Shown: positions 43,638 to 54,795, numbered from the stretch's first letter. The stretch: DNA of 64,000 nucleotides from Azospira inquinata (GCF_018905915.1 NZ_CP064782.1:1922001-1986000); one strand, 5' to 3'. Notes: generated by a model not told the origin, from the sequence alone. Program-made: numbers and translations.

Positions 43638-45008
43638 ATGCGACCCATGCAATGTTTCCGTCCCCTGGCCTTGGCCTGGGGCTTGATGGCCGTTGCCACG
43701 GCTTTCGCCAATCCCTTTGAAACCACCCTGCCCAACGGCCTCAAGGTGGTGGTGAAGGAGGATCATCGGGCGCCCACGGTGGTGCACATGGTCTGGTACA
43801 AGGTGGGCAGCATCGACGAGGTGGATGGCACCTCCGGGGTGGCCCATGCCCTGGAACACATGATGTTCAAGGGCACCCCCAAGGTGGGACCGGGAGAATT
43901 CAACCGCCGGGTGGCGGCGGCCGGGGGCCGGGACAACGCCTTCACCAACTACGACTACACCGCCTACTTCCAGCAGGTGCCCAAGGCCAAGCTGGGGGAA
44001 ATGATGAGTCTGGAGGCGGACCGGATGCGTCACCTGAATCTGGACCCCAAGGAATTCGCCAAGGAAATCAAGGTGGTCATGGAAGAGCGGCGTATGCGCA
44101 CCGACGACCAGCCCCAGGCCCTGCTGTTTGAAAGCCTCAATGCGGTGGCCTTCCAGGCCCACCCCTATCGGCGTCCGGTAATCGGCTGGATGCCCGATCT
44201 GGAGCGCATGACCGCCGCCGACCTGCGGGACTGGTACGACCGCTGGTATGAACCCAACAACGCCACCCTGGTGGTGGTGGGGGATGTGGATCACCAGCAG
44301 GTGTTCCGCCAGGCCCGCCAGTACTACGGTCCCCTCAAGGCCCGGGCCCTGCCGCCCCGCAAGGTGGTGGAAGAGCCGGATCAGAAGGGGGAACGGCAGG
44401 TGACGGTTAAGGCTCCCGCTGAGCTGCCCCAGGTGCTGCTGGCCTGGAAGGCGCCGGTAATCCGCAACGTGGCCAAGGATGAAGATCCCTACGCCCTGGA
44501 TATGCTGGCGGCGGTGCTGGACGGTTACGAAGGGGCCAGACTGAACCGCCATCTGGTGCGGGAAAACCAACTGGCCACCGAGGTGGGGTCCGCCTATGAG
44601 GACACCTCCCGGGGTCCCTCCCTTTTCTATCTCCTGGGCACTCCTGCCGAGGGCCATACCCTGGCGGAGGTGGAAGCTGGCCTGAAGGGGGAAATCGCCC
44701 GCATCCAGAAGGAAGGGGTGGGGGCGGATGAACTGGCCCGGGCCAAGGCCCAGCTGGTGGCCGGACAAATTTACAAGCGGGATTCCATGTTCGCCCAGGC
44801 CCTGGAAATCGGCCAGCTGTCCGTGCTGGGACTCTCCTATCGGGATGTGGAACCCATGATCGCCAAGCTCCAGGCCGTCACCGCTGCTGATGTGCAACGG
44901 GTGGCCCAGCGCTATTTCGATGACGACCATCTGAGCGTAGGCCGTCTGGACCCCCTGCCCCTGTCTGGCAAACGTCCCCAACCGGCGGACCTGGGCCCTC
45001 TCCATTAA
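43638..45008 (+). CDS. M16 zinc metallopeptidase, catalytic subunit
   Basis: A 456-aa secreted M16 (pitrilysin/insulinase-like) peptidase. The N-terminal signal peptide ends near AFA. The inverted zinc motif HALEH (HxxEH) is at residues 70-74, and downstream VVMEERRMRTDDQP supplies the third ligand Glu. RWYEPNNATLVVVGDV and the C-terminal domain are normal. It pairs with the following gene, an M16 homologue without the zinc motif; such pairs form heterodimers in the periplasm. The natural substrate is unknown. Confidence 0.92.
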   Translation: MRPMQCFRPLALAWGLMAVATAFANPFETTLPNGLKVVVKEDHRAPTVVHMVWYKVGSIDEVDGTSGVAHALEHMMFKGTPKVGPGEFNRRVAAAGGRDNAFTNYDYTAYFQQVPKAKLGEMMSLEADRMRHLNLDPKEFAKEIKVVMEERRMRTDDQPQALLFESLNAVAFQAHPYRRPVIGWMPDLERMTAADLRDWYDRWYEPNNATLVVVGDVDHQQVFRQARQYYGPLKARALPPRKVVEEPDQKGERQVTVKAPAELPQVLLAWKAPVIRNVAKDEDPYALDMLAAVLDGYEGARLNRHLVRENQLATEVGSAYEDTSRGPSLFYLLGTPAEGHTLAEVEAGLKGEIARIQKEGVGADELARAKAQLVAGQIYKRDSMFAQALEIGQLSVLGLSYRDVEPMIAKLQAVTAADVQRVAQRYFDDDHLSVGRLDPLPLSGKRPQPADLGPLH

Positions 45009-45038
45009 TGTCCGTTCCCGTCTTTTCTGGAAGCGACT

Positions 45039-46345
45039 ATGCGTAAATTGAATTGCTCTCTCCTGCGTTCCGCCGCCGCCCTGGTGCTGGCCGGCACCGC
45101 CGCCCTGGCCCAGGCCGGGGTGCGCATCGACCATTGGCAGGCCCCCTCCGGGGCCCAGGTGTACTTTGTGGAAACCCACGTGCTGCCCATCCTGGACGTG
45201 CAGGTGGATTTTGCCGCCGGGGGGGCCTATGCCCCGGCTGAGAAGGCCGGGGTGGCCGGGCTTACCCACGGCCTGTTGGATCTGGGGGCCGGGACCTATA
45301 GCGAAGATGCCATCGCTGACCGGCTGGCGGACCTGGGGGCCCAGCTGGGGGGCAGCGTGGATCAGGATCGGGCCAGCCTTACCCTGCGCACCCTGTCCGC
45401 CGCGGACAAGCAGGAAGGGGCGCTGGACGTGCTCCAGGCCGTGCTGCAACAACCCCATTTCGGTACGGCAGAGTTCCAACGGGAAAAGGCCCGGGCCATC
45501 CTGGGGCTGAAGGAAGCCCTGACCAAGCCGGACGTGCTGGCCAGCCGGGCCTTCTGGCAGACCCTTTATCCCCATCACCCCTATGGCATTCAGGTCACCC
45601 CGGAAAGCCTGGAGAAGGTGAGTCGGGAGGATGTGCAGGCCTTCTGGCGCGACCATTACAGTGCCTCCCGGGCCACCGTGACCCTGGTGGGGGACCTGAC
45701 CCGGGCCCAGGCGGAAGCCATCGCCCAACGCCTCACCGGCCATCTGCCCGCGGGTACGCCCCTGGCGCCCCTGCCCGCCGTGACGGCCCCGGCCGCCGCC
45801 CAGGTGGCTGTGCCCCATCCGGCCGCCCAGGCCCATCTCTACCTGGGCCTGCCCGCCATTCCCAAGGGGGACCCGGACTACTTCCCCCTGCTGGTGGGCA
45901 ATTACACCCTGGGGGGCGGTGGCTTCATGTCCCGGCTCATGCATGAGGTGCGGGATGAGCGGGGGCTGGCCTACAGCGTTTACAGCTATTTCATGCCCAT
46001 GCGGGCCGCCGGCCCCTTCCAGATCGGCCTCCAGACCAAGCGGGATCAGGCGGGTCAGGCCCTGAAGGTGGTGGATAAGGTGCTCAAGGACTTCCTGGCC
46101 CAGGGCCCCACGGCGACGGAATTGCAGGCGGCCAAGGCTAATCTGGCGGGCAGCTTCCCCCTGCGCCTGGACAACAATCGGAAAATTCTGGAAAACGTGG
46201 CGGTGATCGGTTTCTACGGCCTGCCCCTGGATTACCTGGATACCTACGTGGCCCAGGTGAACCGGGTCAGCGCCGCCGACATCCGGGCCGCCTTCGCCCG
46301 CCACGTGACCCTGGATCATCTGATTACCGTCAAGGTGGCGGCAGA

Positions 46346-46349
<4 letters not shown>
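45039..46349 (+). CDS. M16 peptidase-like protein, non-catalytic subunit
   Basis: A 436-aa secreted M16 homologue. A signal peptide (cleavage near AQA) precedes the two M16 domains. The position of the HxxEH motif reads HGLLD (residues 77-81), so zinc binding and catalysis are lost. The C-terminal domain keeps the substrate-binding Arg/Tyr stretch DERGLAYSVYSYF. It follows the catalytic partner by 30 bases and overlaps rsmD by 4, so the three genes are cotranscribed. Confidence 0.9.
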
Positions 46350-47721
<1,372 letters not shown>

Positions 47722-47766
47722 GTTCGGCCTCCCGGGCCGTTCCCTTGGGAAGCGCCCGCCGGAATG

Positions 47767-47793
47767 AAAAAAGCCCCGCTTGCGGGGCTTTTT
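47767..47793. terminator. intrinsic terminator after the ferredoxin gene
   Basis: AAAAAAGCCCCGC-tt-GCGGGGCTTTTT with U-tracts on both strands. It can stop the rsmD-coaD-ferredoxin transcript and the converging dynamin gene. Confidence 0.92.
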
Positions 47794-47859
47794 CTTTGCC
47801 TGTTTTTCCTCTGACGCGGGATCTTTGACCCCGGGCTAGCCGGACCAGTTGCTGTTCTG

Positions 47860-49818
47860 TCAGGCTGCCGCCTGGACTGCGGGGGCTTCCTCCGGATGGA
47901 GCAGGCGGTGCAGTTCCCGGCCCAGGGTGTGGAGGGCCAGGAGCTGGTCCTGGAGGGTGGCTTCCACGTGATTCAGCTCCCCGATCCGGTCTTCCAGGGT
48001 GTCCGTGGCCTGGTGAATGCGCTTGATGCTTTCCAGGCGCCGTTTCAGTTGCATCTGGTGTTCCCGGATCTGGGTTTCCATGGGGGCCATGACCGCCTTG
48101 AGCCAGATTTCCACATCCCGGTTGGCGTGTTCAAAGGCCTTGCGCACCTGGACCGCCACTTCCTCGAAAAACTTCTGGATGAGCTTGTGCTTTTCGTGGG
48201 TGAGGAGCTGGAACATGGTGTTCAGATGGTCGTCACACCATTGCTCCAGGCGCTCCAGCTCTTTTTCGTAGCGGAGCAGGTTGAAGGGGGTGGGATTGCC
48301 CAGCTTGAGTCCGTGCTCCACGGCGAATTTCTTGTAGATGGCGTCCATCATGTCGAGAATTTCGCCGATTTCCTTGCCGGAATTGATCAGATTGTTGCGG
48401 GCGATGAGGAAGAACTGGGTCATGGCCTCGGACAGGCCCCGGGAGAAGGTGGCCTCGTTCATGGCTTCCCGGGTGTTTTGGGTGAGGCTGCGCAGGGCAT
48501 CCAGGCCCAGGTGGCCGAAAAGGTTGTTGGTGAGGGAGGAAAAGACGCTGCGCACGGCGTAATAGCGTTGCAGGGCCCCCTCGAACTCTTCCTTCTCGGC
48601 CTTGATCTTGGCCATCATGTATTCCACCACCCCCTTGTTCTTGCCCTTCAGCTCCATGAGTTCGGTGAGCTGTTCCTTCAGGCCGTTGAGGCGGGAGTCC
48701 AGCAGGCTCTGGATGCGGGTCTGGAGATCCTGGAGTTCCTGTTCCGTGTTGTCCCGGACAATGTCCTGCTTGGCCGGAATGAGTTCCGCGGAAAGGGCGT
48801 ATTCCAGGGCCGGCAGCCGGCTTCTTTCCAGTAGGGCTGGGTCCCCGTTGATCTTGGCTACCAGACCCTTTTGCGCCGAGACCGGATAGACCTGGGTGGC
48901 GGGCAGGCCCAGGATGTCCGCACAGGACTGGGCCTGACGGGCGATTTCCCCGTCAATTTCCTCCGTACTCTTGAGCTCGTCCCACAGACCGTCGATCTTG
49001 TTCATGACCACCATGCGGCCCGCTTTCCGACCGCCCCGGTTGCCGATGTGCTCGTTCCAGATTTCCAGGTCGGATTGGGTGACCCCCGTGTCCGCCGCCA
49101 GGATGAAGAGCACCGCATGGGCGTTGGGCAGCAGGGACAGGGTCAATTCCGGTTCGGCGCCGATGGCGTTGAGCCCCGGAGTGTCCAGAATCACCAGCCC
49201 CTGTTGCAGGAGGGGATGGGGAAAATTGATGACGGCGTGGCGCCAGCGGGGGATTTCCACCTGGCCGTCCGGGCCCACCTGATAGGCGGCCTGGCCCGGC
49301 TCTCCCACGGCGAAGCCCAGCTTTTCTGCCTCTTCCCGAGGCACCCGGATCACTTCGCTGACGTGGTGCAGGGTTTCCTGCATGGCTTCCGGGGAATCCA
49401 CATGCAAATCCACCCGTTCCCAATCCTGGGGAAAGCGCTTGTATTCGCTGATGCTGGCGTTGTTGCCCCGGGTCTGGATGGGCAGCAGGTCGATGCAGGG
49501 AGGGCGACTGGGGTCGAACAGCAGTTCCGTCGGGCACATGGTGGTGCGGCCGGCGGAGGAGGGCAGCATCCGGTTGCCGTAATCGGCAAAGAAAATGGCG
49601 TTAATCAGCTCCGACTTGCCCCGGGAGAATTCCGCCACAAAGGCCACATTGAGCCGATCTTCCTGGAGCTTTTCGGTGAGCTGGGTGAGGCGCAGATCGG
49701 TCTGGGCGTCCCCCAGTTCATTTTCCGCAAGCCAGTTGCGGAAGCCTTCAATGGCGGCGGACAGGTCGGCGCGCCATTGGCTGTAAGCGGCAAAATTCTG
49801 GGCGAGGGAGGCGGTCAT
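47860..49818 (-). CDS. bacterial dynamin-like GTPase
   Basis: A 652-aa dynamin-superfamily protein. The GTPase domain has the P-loop AEFSRGKS (residues 62-69; first Gly of the usual GxxxxGKS replaced by Ala), switch Thr in TTMCPTELLF, DTPG in LVILDTPGLNAIG and the G4 motif VMNKID. A long helical stalk follows, with coiled-coil segments in the C-terminal third (LNHVEATLQDQLLALHTLGR). Two membrane-related segments are not obvious. Start at ATG 49818 with AGGTG 6 bases upstream. Such proteins remodel membranes, but this one is stand-alone, without a second dynamin gene nearby. Confidence 0.9.
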   Translation of the reverse strand: MTASLAQNFAAYSQWRADLSAAIEGFRNWLAENELGDAQTDLRLTQLTEKLQEDRLNVAFVAEFSRGKSELINAIFFADYGNRMLPSSAGRTTMCPTELLFDPSRPPCIDLLPIQTRGNNASISEYKRFPQDWERVDLHVDSPEAMQETLHHVSEVIRVPREEAEKLGFAVGEPGQAAYQVGPDGQVEIPRWRHAVINFPHPLLQQGLVILDTPGLNAIGAEPELTLSLLPNAHAVLFILAADTGVTQSDLEIWNEHIGNRGGRKAGRMVVMNKIDGLWDELKSTEEIDGEIARQAQSCADILGLPATQVYPVSAQKGLVAKINGDPALLERSRLPALEYALSAELIPAKQDIVRDNTEQELQDLQTRIQSLLDSRLNGLKEQLTELMELKGKNKGVVEYMMAKIKAEKEEFEGALQRYYAVRSVFSSLTNNLFGHLGLDALRSLTQNTREAMNEATFSRGLSEAMTQFFLIARNNLINSGKEIGEILDMMDAIYKKFAVEHGLKLGNPTPFNLLRYEKELERLEQWCDDHLNTMFQLLTHEKHKLIQKFFEEVAVQVRKAFEHANRDVEIWLKAVMAPMETQIREHQMQLKRRLESIKRIHQATDTLEDRIGELNHVEATLQDQLLALHTLGRELHRLLHPEEAPAVQAAA

Positions 49819-49938
49819 GGAGGCACCTGGGATTTCAAGAAAACCGGTAGCTTTCACTTTATCACATATATTCAAATCGAATCAGTGACCTAGCCGGGCA
49901 AGTTCATGCGCCTTGCCCGGTTTCTGGGGCGGGGCGCC

Positions 49939-50769
49939 TCAAGGCCGCTGGCAGCGGGGGCAGTAAAAGCTGCTCCGCCCGCCCTGGCGTACCACCTTGA
50001 CCGGCTTGCCGCAGACCGGACAGGGTTCCCCGGCCCGGCCATAGACGGCGCAATGGAGCTGGAAGCTACCGGCGCCCCCATCGCTATGCACATAGTCCCG
50101 CACACTGGAGCCCCCCGCTGCGATGGATTCAGCCAGCACTTCCCGCACCGCGGCGGCCAGCCGGGCGCACCGTTCCCGGCTGAGGCGGCCAGCCGGGGCG
50201 AGGGGGGAAATGCGGGCCCGGAACAGGCTTTCCGCCGCATAAATATTGCCCACCCCCACCAGCCGGTGGGCGTCCATGAGCAACTGCTTGATGGGCTGCT
50301 GGCGCCCCCGGGTGGCTTGGAATAGCCAGTCTCCATCGAATTCCCCGGCCAGGGGCTCGATGCCCAGGGGGGCCAGGAGGGGATGATCCAGCACCTGGGG
50401 CCCCCGCACCCAGACCAGGGAACCGAAGCGTCGCGGGTCCTTGAGGCGCAGCACCTTGTGGGGAAATACCAGATCCACGTGGTCGTGCTTGCCCGGGGGA
50501 GTGCCCGGCGCCACCAGGCGCAGGCTGCCGGACATGCCCAGATGGAGGATGAGCCAGCCGCCCCCGGTCTGGCTGTCAAAATCGAAGAGCAGGTACTTGC
50601 CTCGCCGGGCGATGCCCTGCAGGGTGTGGCCCGCCATTTCCTCGGCCCAGATGGGGGAGAGGGGCTGGCGTAGCTTGGGGACGCGGAACAGGGCGGCCTG
50701 TAAGGGGTGGCCGGGCAAATAGGGAAGCAATCCCTGGCGGCTGACTTCAACTTCCGGAAGTTCTGGCAT
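49939..50769 (-). CDS. mutM: formamidopyrimidine-DNA glycosylase
   Basis: MutM (Fpg) removes 8-oxoguanine and other oxidised purines from DNA and nicks the strand. At 276 aa it is normal length. The mature N-terminus MPELPEVEV supplies the catalytic Pro-Glu; GKYLLFDFD gives the conserved Lys near residue 58, RFGSLVWVRG is present, and the C-terminal zinc finger is CPVCGKPV...YCPRCQRP. GIGNIYAAESLF (here VGVGNIYAAESLFRA) is intact. It is divergent from the TPR gene, sharing a 125-base intergenic region. Confidence 0.97.
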   Translation of the reverse strand: MPELPEVEVSRQGLLPYLPGHPLQAALFRVPKLRQPLSPIWAEEMAGHTLQGIARRGKYLLFDFDSQTGGGWLILHLGMSGSLRLVAPGTPPGKHDHVDLVFPHKVLRLKDPRRFGSLVWVRGPQVLDHPLLAPLGIEPLAGEFDGDWLFQATRGRQQPIKQLLMDAHRLVGVGNIYAAESLFRARISPLAPAGRLSRERCARLAAAVREVLAESIAAGGSSVRDYVHSDGGAGSFQLHCAVYGRAGEPCPVCGKPVKVVRQGGRSSFYCPRCQRP

Positions 50770-50894
50770 GGTGGGGAAAAGGAGGGGATCCTGGCTTGTG
50801 GGTTGGGGGAAAACTGCCTAACATGCGGGGCACTTATCTTAAGCGAAAGCCTCCAACCCGGTAGCCCGTCTTTCCTTTGGAGGCCCTCCACCCT

Positions 50895-52667
50895 ATGCGA
50901 AACATCTACCTTGCGGCCTGGTTTGCCGCGCTGGCGTTACCGCTGGCCGGCTGGGCCGAAGAGGCCGCTTCCGCCAAACCCCATCCTGCGGCGGCGGGCA
51001 AACCCGAACACAGCGTCAAGGCGCCTAAAGCCGCGCCCAAGCCCTCCCGGTCCGCCCTCCACCTAGCTGATCCCGGCCCCCTGGCCCCCGGTCAGGTGGT
51101 CTATCAGGTGCTGCTGGCGGAAATCGCCCTGCAACGGGGGCGTAACGACCTGGCGGTGAGCGCCTACGCCAATCTTTCCTACCGTACCCGGGATCCCCAG
51201 ATTCTCGCCCGTACCGTGGAAGTGGCCAGCTACGCCCGGCGTTTTGACGTGGCCTACGAGGCCGCCCGGGTCTGGGTGGAGGTGGCTCCCGATTCCACCA
51301 AGGCTCGGCAAACCCTGGCGGGCCTCATGGTGGTGATGAACCGGGTGGATGATCTGGCCCCGGAACTGGGCAAGCTGCTGGAGGCGGACCCTCCCCATCT
51401 GGCGGATAACCTGGCCCAGCTCAACACCCTCTTTGCCCGTTATCCGGACAAGGCTGCCGTGCTGCGCCTGGTGCAGCGGGTCACCTCCCCCTATCTGACC
51501 ATGGCGGAAGCCCACTATGCCCTGGCCCAGGCATCCCTGACGGCGGGAGATCGGGCTCAGGCCCTGGCGGAGGTGCGCCGGGCCCGGGAACTGAAGCCGA
51601 CCTGGGATGCCCCGGTACTGCTGGAAGCCCAGGTGTTGTCCGGGGACTCGGTGCCCCAGGCCATCAATCTCCTGGAAACCTATCTGGTGGCCCATCCCCA
51701 AGCCCAGGACGTGCGCCTGACCCTGGCCCGGGCCTATGTGCTGAATAAGCAGTTCGAGCAGGCCAGCACCCAGTTCCGCCGCCTGTTGCAGGACAACCCG
51801 GACAATCCGGACGTGATTTATCCGGTGGCCATCCTGGCCCTGCAACAGGGGGACAACGCCATGGCGGAAATCCAGCTGCGCCGCCTCCTGGCCCTGGATT
51901 TCAATCGCCCGGATCTGGTCCACTTCTACTTGGGCCAGCTGGCGGAAAGCGACGGCCGCAACGAGGAAGCCCTGTCCCAATACGCCGCCATTACGGCGGG
52001 GGACCAGTATTTCCCTGCCCTGGGCCGCCGCGCCCAGCTGCTGGCCAAGACCGGCCATCTGGGGGATGCCCGGACCCTGTTGCAAGGCGCCGCCGTGCGC
52101 AGCGAAACGGAGCGGGATCAGCTGGTGCTGGCGGAAGCCCAGCTGCTGCGGGAAAACCAGCAGCCGGAAGAAGCCTTCCGGGTGCTGGAAGCCCGTCTCA
52201 AAATCCAGCCGGATCAGACCGATCTGCTCTACGACGCGGCCCTGCTGGCGGAGAAACTGGGCAAGCTGTCCGTCACCGAAACCTATCTGCGCCATTTGGT
52301 GAAGCTCCAGCCGGACAACGCCCATGCCCTCAATGCCCTGGGCTACACCCTGGCTGACCATCAGCTGCAACTGGAGGAAGCACGGCGCCTCATCGCCAAG
52401 GCCCTGAGCCTGGCGCCGGACGACCCCTTCATCATGGATAGCATGGGCTGGGTCATGTTCCGTCAGGGGGATCTGGCCGGGGCCCTGGACCAATTGCGCA
52501 AGGCCTACGGGGTGCGTCCCGATCCGGAAATTGCCGCCCACCTGGGGGAAGTGCTTTGGTCCATGGGACGTCAGGATGAAGCGCGCCAAACCTTGCAGGA
52601 TGCCCAGCGCAAAGATCCGGGCAACGAGGTCTTAAGCGCCGCCGTGCGTAAATTTGCCGCGCCCTGA
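50895..52667 (+). CDS. exported tetratricopeptide-repeat protein
   Basis: A 590-aa protein with a Sec signal peptide (MRNIYLAAWFAALALPLAGWA) and then roughly 12-14 TPR helices pairs across the whole length (for example ALNALGYTLADHQLQLEEAR and AHYALAQASLTAGDRAQALA). No enzyme motif is visible; it probably acts as a periplasmic protein-interaction scaffold. I chose the ATG at 50895 with GGAGG upstream, giving a complete signal peptide. It precedes lolB by 1 base, an arrangement common in betaproteobacteria, so a role in outer-membrane assembly is possible but unproven. Confidence 0.88.
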   Translation: MRNIYLAAWFAALALPLAGWAEEAASAKPHPAAAGKPEHSVKAPKAAPKPSRSALHLADPGPLAPGQVVYQVLLAEIALQRGRNDLAVSAYANLSYRTRDPQILARTVEVASYARRFDVAYEAARVWVEVAPDSTKARQTLAGLMVVMNRVDDLAPELGKLLEADPPHLADNLAQLNTLFARYPDKAAVLRLVQRVTSPYLTMAEAHYALAQASLTAGDRAQALAEVRRARELKPTWDAPVLLEAQVLSGDSVPQAINLLETYLVAHPQAQDVRLTLARAYVLNKQFEQASTQFRRLLQDNPDNPDVIYPVAILALQQGDNAMAEIQLRRLLALDFNRPDLVHFYLGQLAESDGRNEEALSQYAAITAGDQYFPALGRRAQLLAKTGHLGDARTLLQGAAVRSETERDQLVLAEAQLLRENQQPEEAFRVLEARLKIQPDQTDLLYDAALLAEKLGKLSVTETYLRHLVKLQPDNAHALNALGYTLADHQLQLEEARRLIAKALSLAPDDPFIMDSMGWVMFRQGDLAGALDQLRKAYGVRPDPEIAAHLGEVLWSMGRQDEARQTLQDAQRKDPGNEVLSAAVRKFAAP

Positions 52668-52668
52668 T

Positions 52669-53277
52669 ATGGGGAGCATGGCGGCAGGGGGCCGGGGACG
52701 GCGCCATTTTCTCGGCCTGGGCCTGGGTGTGGCCCTGGGTCTGGCGGGCTGCGCCCAGACCGGTCCCACGGTGCAAGGCCCGGTGGGGGAGCGGAGCCGC
52801 ATTGAGGACTTCTATGTGGAAGGCCGCTTCGCCCTGCGCCAGGAAACGAAAAGCTACGCGGGAAAATTGACCTGGGACCATCGCCAGGGCCGGGACGAGG
52901 TGTTGCTCATGTCCCCCCTGGGCCAGGGCGCGGCGGAAATTGTCCAAGATGAATCCGGCGCCCGGCTCACCACCGCCGACCACCGCTATTACCAGGCGGC
53001 GGACGGCGGCGCCCTGGTGCGGGAGGTGCTGGGTTACGAACTGCCCCTGCGCCACATGTCCGAATGGCTGCTGGCCCGCACCGTACCCGGCACTGGGGTG
53101 CGCCGGGACGCCATCGGCCGGGTACGGCGTTTTACCGAATCGGGCTGGGAAGTGGAATACGGCTATGGGGATGAGGCGGCGGATGCCCTGCCCCTGTCCA
53201 TGACCGCCCGCTACGGGGAAGAAGTGGAGCTGCGCCTCCATTTCGACGCCTGGCGTCTGGAGGGGGGCGAACCGTGA
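52669..53277 (+). CDS. lolB: outer-membrane lipoprotein insertion protein LolB
   Basis: LolB accepts lipoproteins from LolA and inserts them into the outer membrane. The 202-aa protein has a lipobox GLAGC and the LolB core: FYVEGRFALRQETKSYAGKL, DEVLLMSPLGQGAAEI, and YELPLRHMSEWLLA. Its signal peptide carries GRRHFLGLGL, which resembles a twin-arginine motif. ATG codons at 52669 and 52678 are both possible; neither has an ideal ribosome binding site, so translation is probably coupled to the TPR gene ending at 52667. It overlaps ispE by 4 bases. Confidence 0.93.
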   Translation: MGSMAAGGRGRRHFLGLGLGVALGLAGCAQTGPTVQGPVGERSRIEDFYVEGRFALRQETKSYAGKLTWDHRQGRDEVLLMSPLGQGAAEIVQDESGARLTTADHRYYQAADGGALVREVLGYELPLRHMSEWLLARTVPGTGVRRDAIGRVRRFTESGWEVEYGYGDEAADALPLSMTARYGEEVELRLHFDAWRLEGGEP

Positions 53278-54155
53278 GCGCTCCGGTGCCGGGCAATACC
53301 GCCCTCTGGACCTGGGACAGCGCCTATCCGGCTCCCGCCAAACTCAATCTCTTTCTCCACGTGGTAGGGCGCCGTGGGGACGGCTACCACCTGTTGCAGA
53401 CCGTCTTCCGCCTCCTGGATCGGGGGGATGTGCTGGGCTTTTCCCCCCGGGAAGATGGCCGCATTGTTCTGGATACCCCCCTTCCCGGGGTGGCGCCGGA
53501 GCAGGACCTCACCGTTCGGGCGGCCCGCCTGCTCCAGGAAGCCGCCGGGCCCGGTCGCTGTCCCGGGGCCCATATCCGGGTGGAAAAGCATCTGCCCATG
53601 GGGGGCGGCCTGGGGGGCGGCAGCTCGGATGCGGCCACGGTTCTCCTGGCCCTCAACCACCTCTGGGGTCTGGGCTTTTCCCGAACTCGGCTGCAAGTCC
53701 TGGGGCTCACCCTGGGGGCGGATGTGCCCTTTTTCATTTACGGCCGCAGCGCCTTTGGGGAAGGGGTGGGGGAAGCCTTCACCCCGGTGGCCGTGGGAGA
53801 CCCCTGGTATCTAGTGCTGGAGCCCCCGGTGGGGGTGCCCACCGCCGCCATCTTTACCGACCCGGATCTGGTGCGGAATACGCCCTCCATCCGCCCCGCC
53901 GATTGGCGGGAAGGCTGGGGCCACAACGATCTGGAAGCGGTGGCCTGCCGCCATTTCCCCGCGGTGGCCGAACATCTGGCCTGGTTGCGCTCCTGGGGCC
54001 CCGCCGCCATGAGCGGCTCCGGCGCCTGCATCTTCGTGCCCCTGAACCACCGGGAGCAGGGGGACAAGGCCTTGGCCCAGCTGCCGGCGGGCTGGCGGGG
54101 CTGGCTCAGTCGGGGGCTGGCCCAGCATCCGCTCCACGCCCTGGCTTCTGACTGA
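53274..54155 (+). CDS. ispE: 4-diphosphocytidyl-2-C-methyl-D-erythritol kinase
   Basis: IspE is the GHMP kinase of the non-mevalonate isoprenoid pathway. The protein (293 aa) has YPAPAKLNLFLHVVGRRGDG at the N-terminus, the ATP loop PMGGGLGGGSSDAATVLLAL near residue 105 and the third motif WGPAAMSGSGACIF. It begins with GTG overlapping the lolB stop (GTGA), giving coupled translation. The lolB-ispE-tRNA-Gln-prs order is typical of betaproteobacteria. Confidence 0.96.
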   Translation: MSAPVPGNTALWTWDSAYPAPAKLNLFLHVVGRRGDGYHLLQTVFRLLDRGDVLGFSPREDGRIVLDTPLPGVAPEQDLTVRAARLLQEAAGPGRCPGAHIRVEKHLPMGGGLGGGSSDAATVLLALNHLWGLGFSRTRLQVLGLTLGADVPFFIYGRSAFGEGVGEAFTPVAVGDPWYLVLEPPVGVPTAAIFTDPDLVRNTPSIRPADWREGWGHNDLEAVACRHFPAVAEHLAWLRSWGPAAMSGSGACIFVPLNHREQGDKALAQLPAGWRGWLSRGLAQHPLHALASD

Positions 54156-54288
54156 GAAGCCCGTGTTTCCTGGCTTAGCGCCGGGTTTATGCCAAAAGTC
54201 CAATAGGTTTTTCTAGCCGCTGTCGTCATAATGTAAAGCCACGAGCGTAGGTTCGTCGGTTTTTGATTTTTGGCAGAGGGTGGTGGCA

Positions 54289-54618
54289 ATGTCGGTGCAG
54301 GTCTCCAGTGAATCCACATGTGGCGGGGAATGCCGGATGGTGTTTGATGGTCCGTTGACCCTGGACCAATCCCGCCAGCTGGAGGATCGGGTGTTCGACG
54401 CCCTGCGCCGCTACCGCCGTTTCCGGGTGGATTTGTCCGGGGTGTCGGAAATCGACGCCAGCGGCGCCCACCTGCTGCTCACCTTCCTCCATCTGGGGGG
54501 CGACGGGGTGCGCCTGGCCCGGATCAATGAACTGGTACGTCGGGCCTTGCCGGAAACGGTGTGGTCTCCCTTTGTGGCCCCGGCCGTTAAGGGGAGCCGG
54601 GGCGGACGTAAGGCCTGA
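54289..54618 (+). CDS. stand-alone STAS-domain protein
   Basis: A 109-aa protein with a central STAS domain: LTLDQSRQLEDRVFDALRRY and FRVDLSGVSEIDASGAHLLL. At the antagonist phosphosite the sequence is DASG (Ala then Ser), so the usual first Ser is missing. The C-terminus is basic (VKGSRGGRKA). Start at ATG 54289, three codons into the longer GTG frame. It lies between ispE and tRNA-Gln on the same strand, not next to any anti-sigma kinase. Function unknown. Confidence 0.8.
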   Translation: MSVQVSSESTCGGECRMVFDGPLTLDQSRQLEDRVFDALRRYRRFRVDLSGVSEIDASGAHLLLTFLHLGGDGVRLARINELVRRALPETVWSPFVAPAVKGSRGGRKA

Positions 54619-54666
54619 GGGCGAGGCAAAAGCGTCCCCGGTGCGGGGAAATTTTTGCCAAAGGGT

Positions 54667-54695
54667 TTGCCTCCCGGAAAAAAGTTCGGTAATAT
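54667..54695 (+). promoter_or_regulatory. sigma-70-type promoter upstream of tRNA-Gln
   Basis: TTGCCT (54667-54672) and TAATAT (54690-54695) are separated by exactly 17 bases, giving a start near 54702, about 95 bases before tRNA-Gln. It could drive tRNA-Gln, prs and the following genes. Confidence 0.75.
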
Positions 54696-54795
54696 GCGCG
54701 CCTCGCTGGTGTTGAGCTGCTTTCCCATCACCAGCTTCGATTTCTAGCCTGGGCACCCAGCAAGATTCACGGGATGCTCAGCCGGTTGTGGTTAC

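Noticed and set aside
51063..52589. A 508-codon minus-strand open frame opposite the TPR gene
   Set aside because: The plus frame has a signal peptide and regular TPR repeats; the antisense frame is a GC-driven shadow.
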